Shown here in pieces: positions 44,279 through 54,256 of a stretch of 64,000 nucleotides of DNA; position 1 is the first letter of the stretch, and each line of letters starts with the position of its first letter. The notes below the pieces were generated by a model, which ran no database searches, was not told the DNA's origin, and saw nothing but the letters and a program-made list of their open reading frames with translations. Made by a program: the position numbers and the translations under genes. Origin of the DNA: Halomonas eurihalina (GTDB lineage Bacteria; Pseudomonadota; Gammaproteobacteria; Pseudomonadales; Halomonadaceae). Location of the stretch: assembly GCF_008274785.1 (NCBI RefSeq), contig NZ_VTPU01000013.1, positions 37,626 to 101,625 of the forward strand. The letters are read 5' to 3'.

Positions 44279-45069
44279 CAGAAACAGTGCTCCTCGGCCG
44301 GGAAACGGCGTGCCTTGACGGCCTCATGATAACGGCGGAAAGCATCCGCAATGTCATCGGCCTCGGCCATGAAGTTCTTCACGAAGCGGGGGCTGCGCCC
44401 CGGCGTCACGCCCAGCATGTCGTGCATCACCAGGATCTGGCCGTCGGTATCTGGGCCGGCGCCGATGCCGATGACCGGTACATCGAGCGCCTCGGTGACG
44501 GCGCGTCCCAAGCTGGCGGGCACGCATTCCAGCAGGATCACCGAGGCGCCGGCCTCGACCAGGCGGCGGGCATCTTCCAGGATGCGCGTGGCCTGATCGG
44601 CGTCACGCCCCTGGACCTTGTAACCGCCCAGTTGATGGACGGTCTGTGGCGTCAGGCCGAGGTGGGCGCAGACCGGCACGCCGCGGCGCGTCAGTTCGCG
44701 TACGCCCTCGGCCATCCAGGCCTCGCCTTCCACCTTGATCATCTCGGCGCCGGCACGCATCAACTCGCCGGCATCCTCAAGCAGTCGTTCGGTGGTGGCA
44801 TTACTCATGAAGGGCAGATCGACCATCAGCAGGCTGGCACCCTTGCCCCGGGCCACGCAGCGGGTGTGGTAACGCATGTCGTCGAGGGTCACTGGCAGGG
44901 TGCTGGAATGCCCTTGCAGCACCATGCCCAGGGAATCTCCGACCAGCAGGACCTCGATGCCGGCATCGCTGGCGGCATGGGCGAAAGTGGTGTCGTAGGC
45001 GGTCAGGCAGCTGAAGGCTTCACCGGCGCGCTTGTGGGCCTGCAGCGTGCTCAGGGTGACGGTTTTCAT
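44278..45069 (-). CDS. panB: 3-methyl-2-oxobutanoate hydroxymethyltransferase
   Basis: First committed step to pantoate. TIM-barrel enzyme of 263 residues: [33 protein letters not shown] (metal and substrate site), [15 protein letters not shown] and [21 protein letters not shown]. First of panB-panC-panD. The 113 bp between folK and panB holds an interrupted palindrome that may be an operator. Confidence 0.98.
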   Translation of the reverse strand: MKTVTLSTLQAHKRAGEAFSCLTAYDTTFAHAASDAGIEVLLVGDSLGMVLQGHSSTLPVTLDDMRYHTRCVARGKGASLLMVDLPFMSNATTERLLEDAGELMRAGAEMIKVEGEAWMAEGVRELTRRGVPVCAHLGLTPQTVHQLGGYKVQGRDADQATRILEDARRLVEAGASVILLECVPASLGRAVTEALDVPVIGIGAGPDTDGQILVMHDMLGVTPGRSPRFVKNFMAEADDIADAFRRYHEAVKARRFPAEEHCF

Positions 45070-45131
45070 GGCGTGCTCTCGTTGTGTTATCGGCCAACCG
45101 GCGGGGACCGGGGCCCTGTGTAACCCGTGAT

Positions 45132-45168
45132 TGTTACCCGAATCCCACTGGAGTGTCGATAGGTAACA
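45132..45168. promoter_or_regulatory. Interrupted palindrome TGTTACC-N23-GGTAACA upstream of panB
   Basis: Half-sites TGTTACC (45132-45138) and GGTAACA (45162-45168), with a central CACTCCAGTG palindrome symmetric between them. The same half-sites in the same orientation flank the presumed CbrB-binding region upstream of the crcZ-like promoter. No sigma-54 promoter is visible between here and panB. Regulator unknown. Confidence 0.35.
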
Positions 45169-45182
45169 CTGCTCGGGCCTGG

Positions 45183-45686
45183 TCAGGCTCTGGGTAACAC
45201 CTTGGGTGGAATTCTCTTTGGTGGTGCCTCGTCCGACAGGGCGGCAGTCAGGGAGGCGATATCTCGACCGTCCGGCAGCACCAAGGCCGGGGCGACCTCG
45301 GCCAGCGGCACCAGCACGAAAGCCCGCCGGGTCATTTCCGGATGGGGGAGCGTCAGGCGAGGGGTAGCAAGTCGCTGCTCATCGAAGAGCAGCAGGTCCA
45401 GGTCAAGGGTGCGCGGCCCCCAGCGGCGTTCGCGAATTCGCCCGTGGCGTTGCTCGAGAGCCTGCAACTGGTCAAGCAGGGCCAGCGGCGACAGGCGTGT
45501 CTCCAACTGAGCCACGGCATTGATGAAGTCCGGCTGGTCCGCCGGGCCGACGGGCCGCGTGGCATAGAGCGGCGAGGCGCCGCGCCGCCGGGTCAGCGGT
45601 AAGTTGTCCAGCTCATCCAGGGCGCGTTCGACATGGGCGCTCGGCTCATCCAGGTTGCTGCCGAGGCCGATCCAGGCAAGGCTCAT
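45183..45686 (-). CDS. folK: HPPK: 6-hydroxymethyl-7,8-dihydropterin pyrophosphokinase
   Basis: Folate pathway kinase supplying the substrate of FolP (encoded at 27.7 kb). 167 residues: [42 protein letters not shown] (Mg-binding Asp pair) and [18 protein letters not shown]. Overlaps the pcnB stop by four bases (ATGA), hence coupled. Confidence 0.97.
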   Translation of the reverse strand: MSLAWIGLGSNLDEPSAHVERALDELDNLPLTRRRGASPLYATRPVGPADQPDFINAVAQLETRLSPLALLDQLQALEQRHGRIRERRWGPRTLDLDLLLFDEQRLATPRLTLPHPEMTRRAFVLVPLAEVAPALVLPDGRDIASLTAALSDEAPPKRIPPKVLPRA

Positions 45687-47083
45687 GTGTCGTCGGCGGG
45701 ATTGCGTGGCTTGCGCCGGCGACGGCGGCGACGCTTGCGTGGCGCCGGGGTTCCGGCCGGGTCGGCATCGACCTTGCCCAGCAGGCGACGCTGCTCGTGT
45801 TCATCGGCCTGCTGAAACGCGGTCCACCAGTCGCCGAGTCCGGGCTCGATTTCTCCGGCGGCCTCGCGCAGCAACAGGAAGTCGTAGGCGGCGCGGAAGC
45901 GTGGGTGGTCGCGGGTCTGGAAGACGCGTTTGCCGCGACGCGACGGCAGGCGCTGTTGCAGGTCCCAGATATCGCGCATCGGCAGGCTGAAGCGCTTGGG
46001 GATGGAGACGTGCTGCAACTGGCGAGAGACCACTTGCTGCGATGCCGCCTGTAACGCGGGAACCGGCGGCATGTCGTCCTGCTGGTGGGCGCGTTGACGT
46101 AACTGGACCGGCCCCCACAGCAGAGCGGCGAACAGAAAGGCCGGTGTCACCGGACGTTCTTCCTGGACACGCTTGTCGGTGCTTGCCAGGGCCTGCTCGA
46201 TCAGGCCTTCGGCCCAGGGCAGCTCGTCGAAAGCTTCGTCGGCCTCGGGAAACAGCATGGCAAACAGCCCGTATTCCCGCAGCAGGTGAAAGGTCTTGAC
46301 GCCATGACCCCCCATGAACAGCTTGAGGACCTCGTCGAACAATCGGGCCGCTGGTACCTGCAGCAGCAGCGGGGACAGTTCCTCGAGGGGTTCCTCGGTG
46401 GCAGGTGCCAGGCTGAAGTCGAGCTTGGCGGCAAAGCGTATGGCGCGCAGCATGCGAACCGGATCTTCCCGATAACGGGTGGCTGGGTCGCCGATCAGCC
46501 GCAGGGTGCGGGCGTCGATGTCTCGCACCCCGTCCGCAAAATCATGAATCGAGAAATCGGCGATATTGTAATACAGGGCATTGATCGTGAAGTCGCGGCG
46601 CAGCGCGTCTTCCTCGATGTTGCCCCATACGTTGTCGCGCAGCAGCATACCGTCGTCGGATTGCTGGGCGATGTGGTTGCCGTGGTCATCGTTGGGCTTG
46701 CCCCGGAAGGTGGTGACCTCGATGATCTCGCGACCGAAGCGCACGTGGACGATGCGGAAGCGGCGCCCGATGATGCGTGAATTGCGGAACAGGTCGCGCA
46801 CTTCGTCCGGCGTGGCGTCGGTGGCCACGTCGAAATCCTTGGGCATGTGGCCGAGCAGGGCGTCGCGGATGCAGCCGCCGACAAGGAAGGCCTCGAATCC
46901 GGCATTGTGCAGGCGGTACAGCACCTTGAGCGCCGCATCACTGAATAGTTGACGCGATACAGGGTGTTCATCGCGGGGAATGATGCGCAGCACAGGGCCT
47001 CCGGCTGGCGCATCCTGAGGGCCGAACAGCGACTTGAGATGCTCGCCCGGGCTCTGCAGAAAGCGGGTAAAACCTTTGATCAT
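45683..47083 (-). CDS. pcnB: Poly(A) polymerase I
   Basis: Adds 3' poly(A) tails that promote RNA decay, including decay of small RNAs. 466 residues; class II nucleotidyltransferase head LVGGCIRDALLGHMPKDFDVATDATPDEV with the DxD pair, RNA-binding RDFTINALYYNI and a very basic C-terminus (RKRRRRRRRKPRN). The ATG at 47083 lacks a clear Shine-Dalgarno site; further in-frame upstream residues are unconserved, so the start is moderately certain. Directly downstream of the crcZ-like RNA, as in Pseudomonas. Confidence 0.95.
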   Translation of the reverse strand: MIKGFTRFLQSPGEHLKSLFGPQDAPAGGPVLRIIPRDEHPVSRQLFSDAALKVLYRLHNAGFEAFLVGGCIRDALLGHMPKDFDVATDATPDEVRDLFRNSRIIGRRFRIVHVRFGREIIEVTTFRGKPNDDHGNHIAQQSDDGMLLRDNVWGNIEEDALRRDFTINALYYNIADFSIHDFADGVRDIDARTLRLIGDPATRYREDPVRMLRAIRFAAKLDFSLAPATEEPLEELSPLLLQVPAARLFDEVLKLFMGGHGVKTFHLLREYGLFAMLFPEADEAFDELPWAEGLIEQALASTDKRVQEERPVTPAFLFAALLWGPVQLRQRAHQQDDMPPVPALQAASQQVVSRQLQHVSIPKRFSLPMRDIWDLQQRLPSRRGKRVFQTRDHPRFRAAYDFLLLREAAGEIEPGLGDWWTAFQQADEHEQRRLLGKVDADPAGTPAPRKRRRRRRRKPRNPADDT

Positions 47084-47242
47084 GCGGTGATGTCGACTCG
47101 CGGGAGTACGAAAAGGAGAGTACGAAAAGCGTTGAGTGTAGCGGACACCCGACACCTTGCAAAGCATGACCCTGTCGTGCGCGAGGTGCAGGACGTCTCA
47201 TTCGGCCTGATGCCGGGGTTCTTGTCATGCCATGGTCGTACA

Positions 47243-47270
47243 CAGAAAGGGGAGGCCGGCTGGCCTCCCC
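47243..47270 (-). terminator. Terminator of the crcZ-like RNA
   Basis: On the minus strand GGGGAGGCC, loop AGCC, GGCCTCCCC, followed by TTTCTGTG. It lies 160 bp upstream of pcnB, so the small RNA is a separate unit. Confidence 0.85.
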
Positions 47271-47741
47271 TGATCAAGCAAGGTGCAGCATCCGTGCTGC
47301 TGGTTCTTCTTCGTGATGGCACATCGCCTTGAATACGCACCACAGTCACCAAGGAGTCTCAGGCAAGCATGTTGTTGTCTTTATTGACGTTCCTGGCGGC
47401 GACCGCCTCGTATTCAAAACAATAATCCAACCACGACGGCATGCTTGGCATACCTTCCCCCGGTGGCTTGTTGTTGTTACCGGGAGTGCACCCTGACGGC
47501 CCTTGTTCTTGTTGTCGGCCGGTTGCCGGTGCGTCGCGTTCTGATTTCTCCGGCTTCGAGTTCTTGTTGTTGTTGACCTCGAAGGACCTGCGCCCATCGC
47601 CGTTGCTGTTCTTGTTGTCGGCATGGCGCCAAATGTCTCGACCCGAAAGACTTGTTGTTGTTGGTTCGGGCCTTGTCACCGCGTCTGGCCATTGTTGTTG
47701 TTGTTGGGACCGGCGGCGGCATCCGGATTTGTTTTTCTTGT
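47244..47741 (-). ncRNA. crcZ: CrcZ-type Hfq-titrating small RNA
   Basis: About 498 nt between a sigma-54 promoter and a terminator, with no credible gene. Eight A-rich motifs of the AAnAAnAA type are seen on the minus strand, for example CCAACAACAACAACAAT (47691-47707), AACCAACAACAACAAG (47651-47666), GGTCAACAACAACAAGAA (47561-47578), CCGACAACAAGAACAAGG (47501-47518) and GTAACAACAACAAGCC; others at 47601-47620, 47368-47388 and the 5' end (47729-47741). In Pseudomonas the CbrAB-activated RNA CrcZ, at the same place between cbrB and pcnB, carries such motifs and sequesters Hfq/Crc, relieving carbon catabolite repression. It is longer than the P. aeruginosa RNA (about 400 nt). The 5' end is estimated from the promoter. 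Confidence 0.85.
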
Positions 47742-47750
47742 CCATAATGT

Positions 47751-47766
47751 TGCAGAGGCTGTGCCA
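47751..47766 (-). promoter_or_regulatory. crcZ: Sigma-54 promoter of the crcZ-like RNA
   Basis: On the minus strand TGGCACAGCCTCTGCA: GG and GC are separated by exactly ten bases, and the sequence fits TGGCAC-N5-TTGCA with one mismatch. A start about 12 bases downstream falls near 47740. The sigma-54 activator CbrB is encoded just upstream. Confidence 0.85.
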
Positions 47767-47840
47767 TTGTCTGGAAAGCACTTTATTTTCAGTTACTTAT
47801 TGGTTTTCATCATTTTGTCACCTTGATGCATCAATGGCAG

Positions 47841-47891
47841 TGTTACCCAAACTGCCCCGAGATGGCGCGTAAGCTGTGTGGGAAGGTAACA
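47841..47891. promoter_or_regulatory. Candidate CbrB activator site (TGTTACC-N37-GGTAACA)
   Basis: Inverted half-sites at 47841-47847 and 47885-47891, about 75-125 bp upstream of the -24 element, the usual range for enhancer sites. As I recall, CbrB sites in Pseudomonas are built from TGTTAC/GTAACA half-sites. A further GTTAC lies near 47790. Spacing is wider than a compact palindrome. Confidence 0.55.
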
Positions 47892-47922
47892 AATGGTGCG
47901 TAATGCCGGTTCGAGACCCCAT

Positions 47923-47953
47923 GAAAACGCCCCCGGCTCAGGGAGACGGGGGC
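47923..47953 (-). terminator. Terminator of the cbrA-cbrB operon
   Basis: On the minus strand GCCCCCG, an 11-base loop, CGGGGGC, then GTTTTC. It lies 43 bp past the cbrB stop and upstream of the crcZ-like promoter region. Confidence 0.75.
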
Positions 47954-47995
47954 TTGCACTTTAGTCGAGGTGGGGGAGAGGTCGCGCGGTGCGAA

Positions 47996-49358
<1,363 letters not shown>

Positions 49359-49381
<23 letters not shown>

Positions 49382-52334
49382 GGGTGCTTTCGCTATTCTG
49401 TGGTTCGCCATTCTGTGGATAGAGGGGCAGCCACAGGTGGATACGGGTGCCGCTGGCGAGCCCGGCGGGCGGGGACTCGATCTCGATCTGACCATCGTGC
49501 TCGGCGATGATGCTGTAGACCAGCGGCAGGCCCAGCCCCGTACCTTCCCCTGCCGGTTTTGTGGTGGTGAAGGGCTCGAACAGGTGATCGCGCATTCGAG
49601 GGTCGATGCCGTGGCCTTCGTCGGTGATGGTCAAGTGCAGGTACCGATCTTCCGGCGTGGCCTCGACGATGACACGATCTCCCGGCTCGCTGGCATCCCG
49701 GGCATTGCCCAGCAGATTGATCATCACCTGCTGCAGGCGCTGCGCGTCTCCGGTGACGGTCTGGTCAGTCGGACAGCGGTTCTGATATCGGACATCCTCC
49801 CCCGAGCGGGCGAGCCGGATCAAGTGCAAGGCCTCGTCGGTGACCTCGGCCATGCAGGTGGGCGCGAAATCCGCGCCGGTCACGTGTCGGCCACCATGGG
49901 CGAAGCCGACCAGTGAACCGACGATCTTCGAGACGCGGTCGGTCAGGGCCTGGATCTGGTCAGCCGTCTCGAGCAGGACGGGGTCGTCGGTGTCGTAACG
50001 CAGGTTCTGGGCCAGCGAGGAAATGCCGGTGATGGGGTTGCCGATCTCGTGGGCGACACCGGTGGCCAACTGGCCGATGGAGGCGAGACGGGCGGCGTGG
50101 ACCAGCTCGTCTTCCAGCCACTTCATCTCGCTGTGATCCTCCACCAGGATGACATTGCCGCCGTCTTCCCCTTGTTCGCCCTGCAGGCCGGCGCGGTGCA
50201 GGGTCAGGTAACGTTCGCCCCGTGCCAGGCTGGCCGGCTGCTTGTAGAGGCGGTCCTGGGGGGCGGCGAGAATCTGGCCGAGCAGGTCGTTCCAGGGCGC
50301 GGGGAGGGTGTCGCGGTGGGCGCCGATCACCGAGTCGCCCTCGATGCCGGAAAGCTCGGCGAGGGCGTCGTTCCACATCAGCAGCTCGCCATCCTCGCCG
50401 AAGGCGCACAGGCCGATGGGCAAGCGGGTCAGGGTGCGGCGGTGGTAGCGTCGCAGGCCATCGAGCTCGCGTGCCAGGCCGGTGAGCCGTGAGCGATAGG
50501 CTTCCAGCCGGCTCTCGACGAAATGGATGTCCTCGGTGGCGCTGGGGCCGTTGTGCCGATAGGGCAGGCAACGGTCGACGATGTCCTGGGCCACCGAGGG
50601 CCCCATCAGGCCGGAGAGGTTGGCCTGGATGCGGTCGCGCAGGCGGCGCAGGGCATAGGGGCGGCTATCCAGGGGTGACAGCCGCAGGGCGGTCAAGGCG
50701 CGCTCGACCTCGCGCTGGGCCACGTCTTCGCCCAGCACGCGAGCCAGATGGCGCTTGAACTCGGCACCATTGGTGGCGACCAGCGGCAATCGCATGGGGC
50801 GTACCACGGCATCCACGGAGCAGGCCTCGGCTGCTGCGCGCTCTCCGGCCGAGGTCCGGGTGGCCAGGGAGACGAGGATGAAGGTCAGGATATTCGCCGC
50901 CAGCGAGACCAGGGTGACGCTGTACCAGGCGGGCTCGCCGGCCAGGGTATCCAACCCCGGCGGCAGGAACACCATCGGCGGATGGTTGGTGAGCAGGGGC
51001 ACCCACAAGCCGGCCAGCCAGATCGTCAGGCCTACCGCGAGCCCGGATACCATGCCCTTGCGGTTGGCGCCCGGCCAGTACAGCAGGGCCAGCATGCCCG
51101 GCAGGCACTGGGCCATGCCGACGAAGGAAGCCAGCCCCAGGGTGGAGAGGTCGTGGCGCACGCCGACCAGGCGATAGAACAGCCAGCCGCCGACGATCAC
51201 GGCCGCGATCAATCCGCGACGCAGCCAGCGCAACCAGCGATAGAGATCGGGTTGGGCAATCGGCGGGTGTGCCACCAGCACGAGATGGTTGAGAATCATC
51301 CCCGACAGAGCCAGCGAGATGATGATCATGGTGCCGCTTGCCGCGGCCAGGCCGGCGATGAAGGCCAGGCCATCGACCCACCATGACGAGGAGAGGTTGA
51401 AGGCCAGGTAGGCGGCATTGGCCCCCACTTCGTCGATGCCCAGGCGTTGCGTGGCCCACAGGATCAGCGGTATCGGCAGGGCCATCAACAGCAAGAACAG
51501 CGGCAGCGCCCAGCTGGATTGGAGCAGGGTGCGCCGATCGAGGGTCTCGGCGAAGGTGATGTGGAACATGTGCGGCATCAAGAAAGCCGCCGAGAAGAAC
51601 AGCAGCAACAGCGTGCGCCATTGGGCCGGGTCGAGCTGGGCGATGCGCGTCTGATCGACATGTCCGGCACCGTCTAGCCAGGTCTGCAGGTCGGCTGGGC
51701 CCTCGAAGACACCGAAGAGTGCGACGGCGCCGAGGGCCAGCATGGCGGCCAGTTTGACCAGCGACTCCAGGGCAATCACGGCCAGCAGGCTGTCGTGTCG
51801 GGCGCTGAGGTGTGAGTGGCGAGCGCCGAACAGCATGGCGAACAAGGCGATCAACAGGCTGAAGCCCAGGGCCAGCAGGGAGGGCGAGCCGACACCGCTG
51901 ATGCGATGGATGGCGTGGCCCATGGTCTGTATCTGCAGGGCCAGCAAGGGCAACACGGCCAGCAGGCTGATCAAGGTCAGCAGGGTGCCGACCCAGCGCG
52001 AGCGGAAGCGAAAGGCGAACAGGTCGGCCAGCGAGGAGAGCTGGTGGGTGCGGGTCATGCGCTGGATTGGCACCAGCAGCACCGGGGCCAGCAGGAAGGC
52101 GCCGGCGACGCCCAGGTAGTAGGCCAGGTAACCAAAGCCGTAGAGGTTGGCGAACTCGAGACTGCCGTAGACCGCCCAGGCGCTGGCATAGACGCCGAGC
52201 GCCAGGGTGTAGACGGCCGGGTGGCGGACCAGCCGGCTCGGCAGCCAGCCGCGATCGACGGCTAGTGCGCAGAGAAACAGCAATGACAGATAGCCGATGC
52301 CGAGTACCAGCAGGCCGGGGAGATTCAGGCTCAT
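49359..52334 (-). CDS. cbrA: Transporter-fused sensor histidine kinase CbrA
   Basis: Protein of 991 residues with an N-terminal SLC5-type sodium/solute symporter module (about a dozen helices within residues 1-500), a linker, a PAS domain (about 630-700, LPIGLCAFGEDGELLMWNDALAELSGIEG) and a kinase core: H-box HEIGNP with His762, N-box INLLGNARDAS and G-boxes DEGHGID and GTGLGLPLV. In pseudomonads CbrA governs carbon/nitrogen balance and histidine use. Gene order gluQ-cbrX-cbrA-cbrB is preserved. Confidence 0.95.
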
Positions 52335-52349
52335 TGCGGTTTCTTCTCC

Positions 52350-52529
52350 CTAGCGCCGTTCATCGAGCTTGCGTTTCTGTTCCAGCCACAGGGTCAGGGC
52401 GATCAGCCCACCCCAGATGAGAAAGGGGCGATACCAGGCGGCGCCGGGATTGGCCCAGCCGCTCATCAACAGCGGCGAGAATAGATAACCGCTGAAGACC
52501 AGGAACAGCATGATGCGGTAGACGTACAT
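52350..52529 (-). CDS. Small two-helix membrane protein upstream of cbrA (CbrX-like)
   Basis: Predicted protein of 59 residues with two hydrophobic segments (IMLFLVFSGYLFSPLLM and FLIWGGLIALTLWL) and a basic C-terminus (EQKRKLDERR). AGGAGG lies three bases before the ATG at 52529. It starts eight bases after the gluQ stop and ends 15 bases before cbrA, so it is probably co-translated. A small frame called CbrX occupies this place in Pseudomonas; similarity is by position and topology, not alignment. Confidence 0.7.
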   Translation of the reverse strand: MYVYRIMLFLVFSGYLFSPLLMSGWANPGAAWYRPFLIWGGLIALTLWLEQKRKLDERR

Positions 52530-52537
52530 GACCCTCC

Positions 52538-53434
52538 TCAGCGTTTTGCGACGTGCGGCTCGCGTTTTTCGGCGGTTGCCTGCAGGCGCTGTGGTGACCA
52601 ATGGGCGATGGCCCAGTCGAGTTGCGCGTTCACCGGTTCGGTGGCCTGCGCTGCGGGGGGCGCCTGGTCTAGAGCGACCAGGGCACGGTGCAGCAGGGGG
52701 CGGACTGCGTCCGCTTGTTCTGGCAGGGCCGGCGCCAGGTTCTGCTTCGACAGCTTCTGCCCATTGTCATCGAGGATCAATGGCAGGTGCAGGTAACGAG
52801 GTTCCGGCAGCGCCAGGGCGTGCTGCAGCTGGCGCTGCCAGGGTGTGTTGTCCAGCAGGTCGAAGCCGCGTACGACATCGGTGATGCCCTGCTCGCCGTC
52901 GTCCACCACCACGGCAAGCTGATAGGCCCAGAGATTATCCTTGCGCTTGAGGACGACATCGCCAAAAGCGGCGGGGTCGAAGCGCTGCTGGCCGAACAAG
53001 CGGTCCCGCCAGACGATCGGGCGCGGGCCGAGGTCGCTGCGCAGGCGCCAGGCCAGGGGCTTGTCAGGCTCGCGCGGGCCCGCCCGGCACCAGCCGGGGT
53101 AGATGGGGTAATTACGCCATTGCTTGCGTGAGCAGCTACAGGGGTAGGCCAGGTCCAGGGATTCGAGCCTGGCGAGTGCCGCCTGATAGGCATCGCCCCG
53201 GTCGTGCTGCCAGTGGACCGGACCGTCCCAGTGCAGGCCGAAGGCCTCGAGCTGGCGCAGGATGGTGTCTGCCGCGCCGGCCGGGCAGCGTGGCGGGTCG
53301 ATATCCTCGATACGCAGCAGCCAGTGGCCTTGCTGGTGACGGGCATCGAGGTAGCTGGCCAGTGCCGCGATCAGCGAGCCAAAGTGCAGGGGGCCAGAGG
53401 GCGTGGGGGCGAAGCGGCCACGATAGACGCTCAT
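52538..53434 (-). CDS. gluQ: Glutamyl-Q tRNA(Asp) synthetase
   Basis: Paralogue of glutamyl-tRNA synthetase lacking an anticodon domain; attaches glutamate to queuosine in tRNA-Asp. 298 residues: RFAPTPSGPLHFGSLIAALASYLDA (HIGH-like), RIEDIDPPR, zinc-site cysteines CSCSRKQW and YPGWCR, and QKLSKQ (KMSKS-like). GGAG lies six bases before the ATG. Between dksA and cbrA, as in Pseudomonas. Confidence 0.95.
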   Translation of the reverse strand: MSVYRGRFAPTPSGPLHFGSLIAALASYLDARHQQGHWLLRIEDIDPPRCPAGAADTILRQLEAFGLHWDGPVHWQHDRGDAYQAALARLESLDLAYPCSCSRKQWRNYPIYPGWCRAGPREPDKPLAWRLRSDLGPRPIVWRDRLFGQQRFDPAAFGDVVLKRKDNLWAYQLAVVVDDGEQGITDVVRGFDLLDNTPWQRQLQHALALPEPRYLHLPLILDDNGQKLSKQNLAPALPEQADAVRPLLHRALVALDQAPPAAQATEPVNAQLDWAIAHWSPQRLQATAEKREPHVAKR

Positions 53435-53521
53435 GGACGGCTCCGAGGCGGATCTGGGAGGCACTGCTGGCATGCCGGTGCGTACGCTCGGCTGTCGTCA
53501 GCGTTTCCCCGGGTGAAGGAA

Positions 53522-53544
53522 CGCCGGGCCATGCAGGCCCGGCG
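53522..53544 (-). terminator. Hairpin after dksA
   Basis: CGCCGGGCC, loop TGCAT, GGCCCGGCG on the minus strand, followed by TTCCTTC. Strong stem, interrupted T-tract. Confidence 0.5.
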
Positions 53545-53568
53545 CGGAACATCGGTGACAGCGCTGTG

Positions 53569-54006
53569 TCAGCCGCCGAGCTGCTTTTCCTTGAGTTCGG
53601 CGAGGGTCTTGCAGTCGACGCACAGCGTGGCGGTGGGGCGTGCCTCGAGACGGCGAATGCCGATCTCGACACCGCAGGCCTCGCAGAAGCCGTAGTCGTC
53701 CTCGTCGATTTTCTCGATGGTCTCGTTGATCTTCTTCAGCAGCTTGCGCTCGCGATCACGGGTACGCAGTTCGAGGCTGAACCCCTCTTCCTGGGTAGCG
53801 CGATCGGCCGGGTCGGCGTAATTGTTCGCCTCTTCCTGCAGGTGGCGAACCGTGCGGTCAACCTCCTCCATCAGCTCCTGCTTCCAGCCCAGCAGGATTT
53901 GCCGGAAGTGCTCAAGCTGCTTTTCGTTCATGTACTCTTCACCCGCCGCCGGCTCGTACGGGGTGAATTTCTTGGGCGCTTCCATCTTCTGTTCGGCTAC
54001 TGGCAT
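53569..54006 (-). CDS. dksA: RNA polymerase-binding factor DksA
   Basis: Stringent-response cofactor of 145 residues that enters the polymerase secondary channel and acts with ppGpp. Coiled-coil tip DPADRATQEE carries the functional acidic residues; the zinc finger is CEACGVEIG ... CVDCKTLAE. The N-terminal extension is similar in length to E. coli. The 250 bp upstream region, divergent from the aminotransferase, holds TTGCAA-N17-TAAACA, a weak promoter candidate for dksA. Confidence 0.98.
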   Translation of the reverse strand: MPVAEQKMEAPKKFTPYEPAAGEEYMNEKQLEHFRQILLGWKQELMEEVDRTVRHLQEEANNYADPADRATQEEGFSLELRTRDRERKLLKKINETIEKIDEDDYGFCEACGVEIGIRRLEARPTATLCVDCKTLAELKEKQLGG

Positions 54007-54256
54007 GGGACTGCCTCGCTACTTTAGTGACTGCTGATCAATACCCGCCGCGATGCTAAGGTATCTCACGCCAAAGGGATGCTTGTTTATCGGAAAAATG
54101 ACGACTTTGCAAGACCAATGTGTCACGAGTCTCCATAAGACTGCGTCGGCGTGCCAAAAGTCGTAACATGCCAATTTTGACCATGGCGAGCGTGAAAGTT
54201 GCCCGCCGGCGGCGCTCGCGGGCAAAAGAGGCCGTTCACCTGCAGAGGAGACTGCC

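Noticed and set aside
47467..47708. Regularly recurring TTGTTGTTG units considered as a CRISPR-like or microsatellite array
   Set aside because: Units are short, spacings vary (about 30-60 nt), and the spacers contain stem arms. Promoter, terminator and locus fit a CrcZ-type RNA better.
47359..47781. Asn/Gln-rich open frame of about 140 residues on the minus strand
   Set aside because: Its composition comes from AAC/AAG motifs of the small RNA. It lacks a ribosome site and domain similarity, and its first codons precede the predicted transcript start.
54143..54157. TGGCACG-like element upstream of dksA as a sigma-54 promoter
   Set aside because: GG and GC are separated by nine, not ten, bases; sigma-54 spacing is strict.
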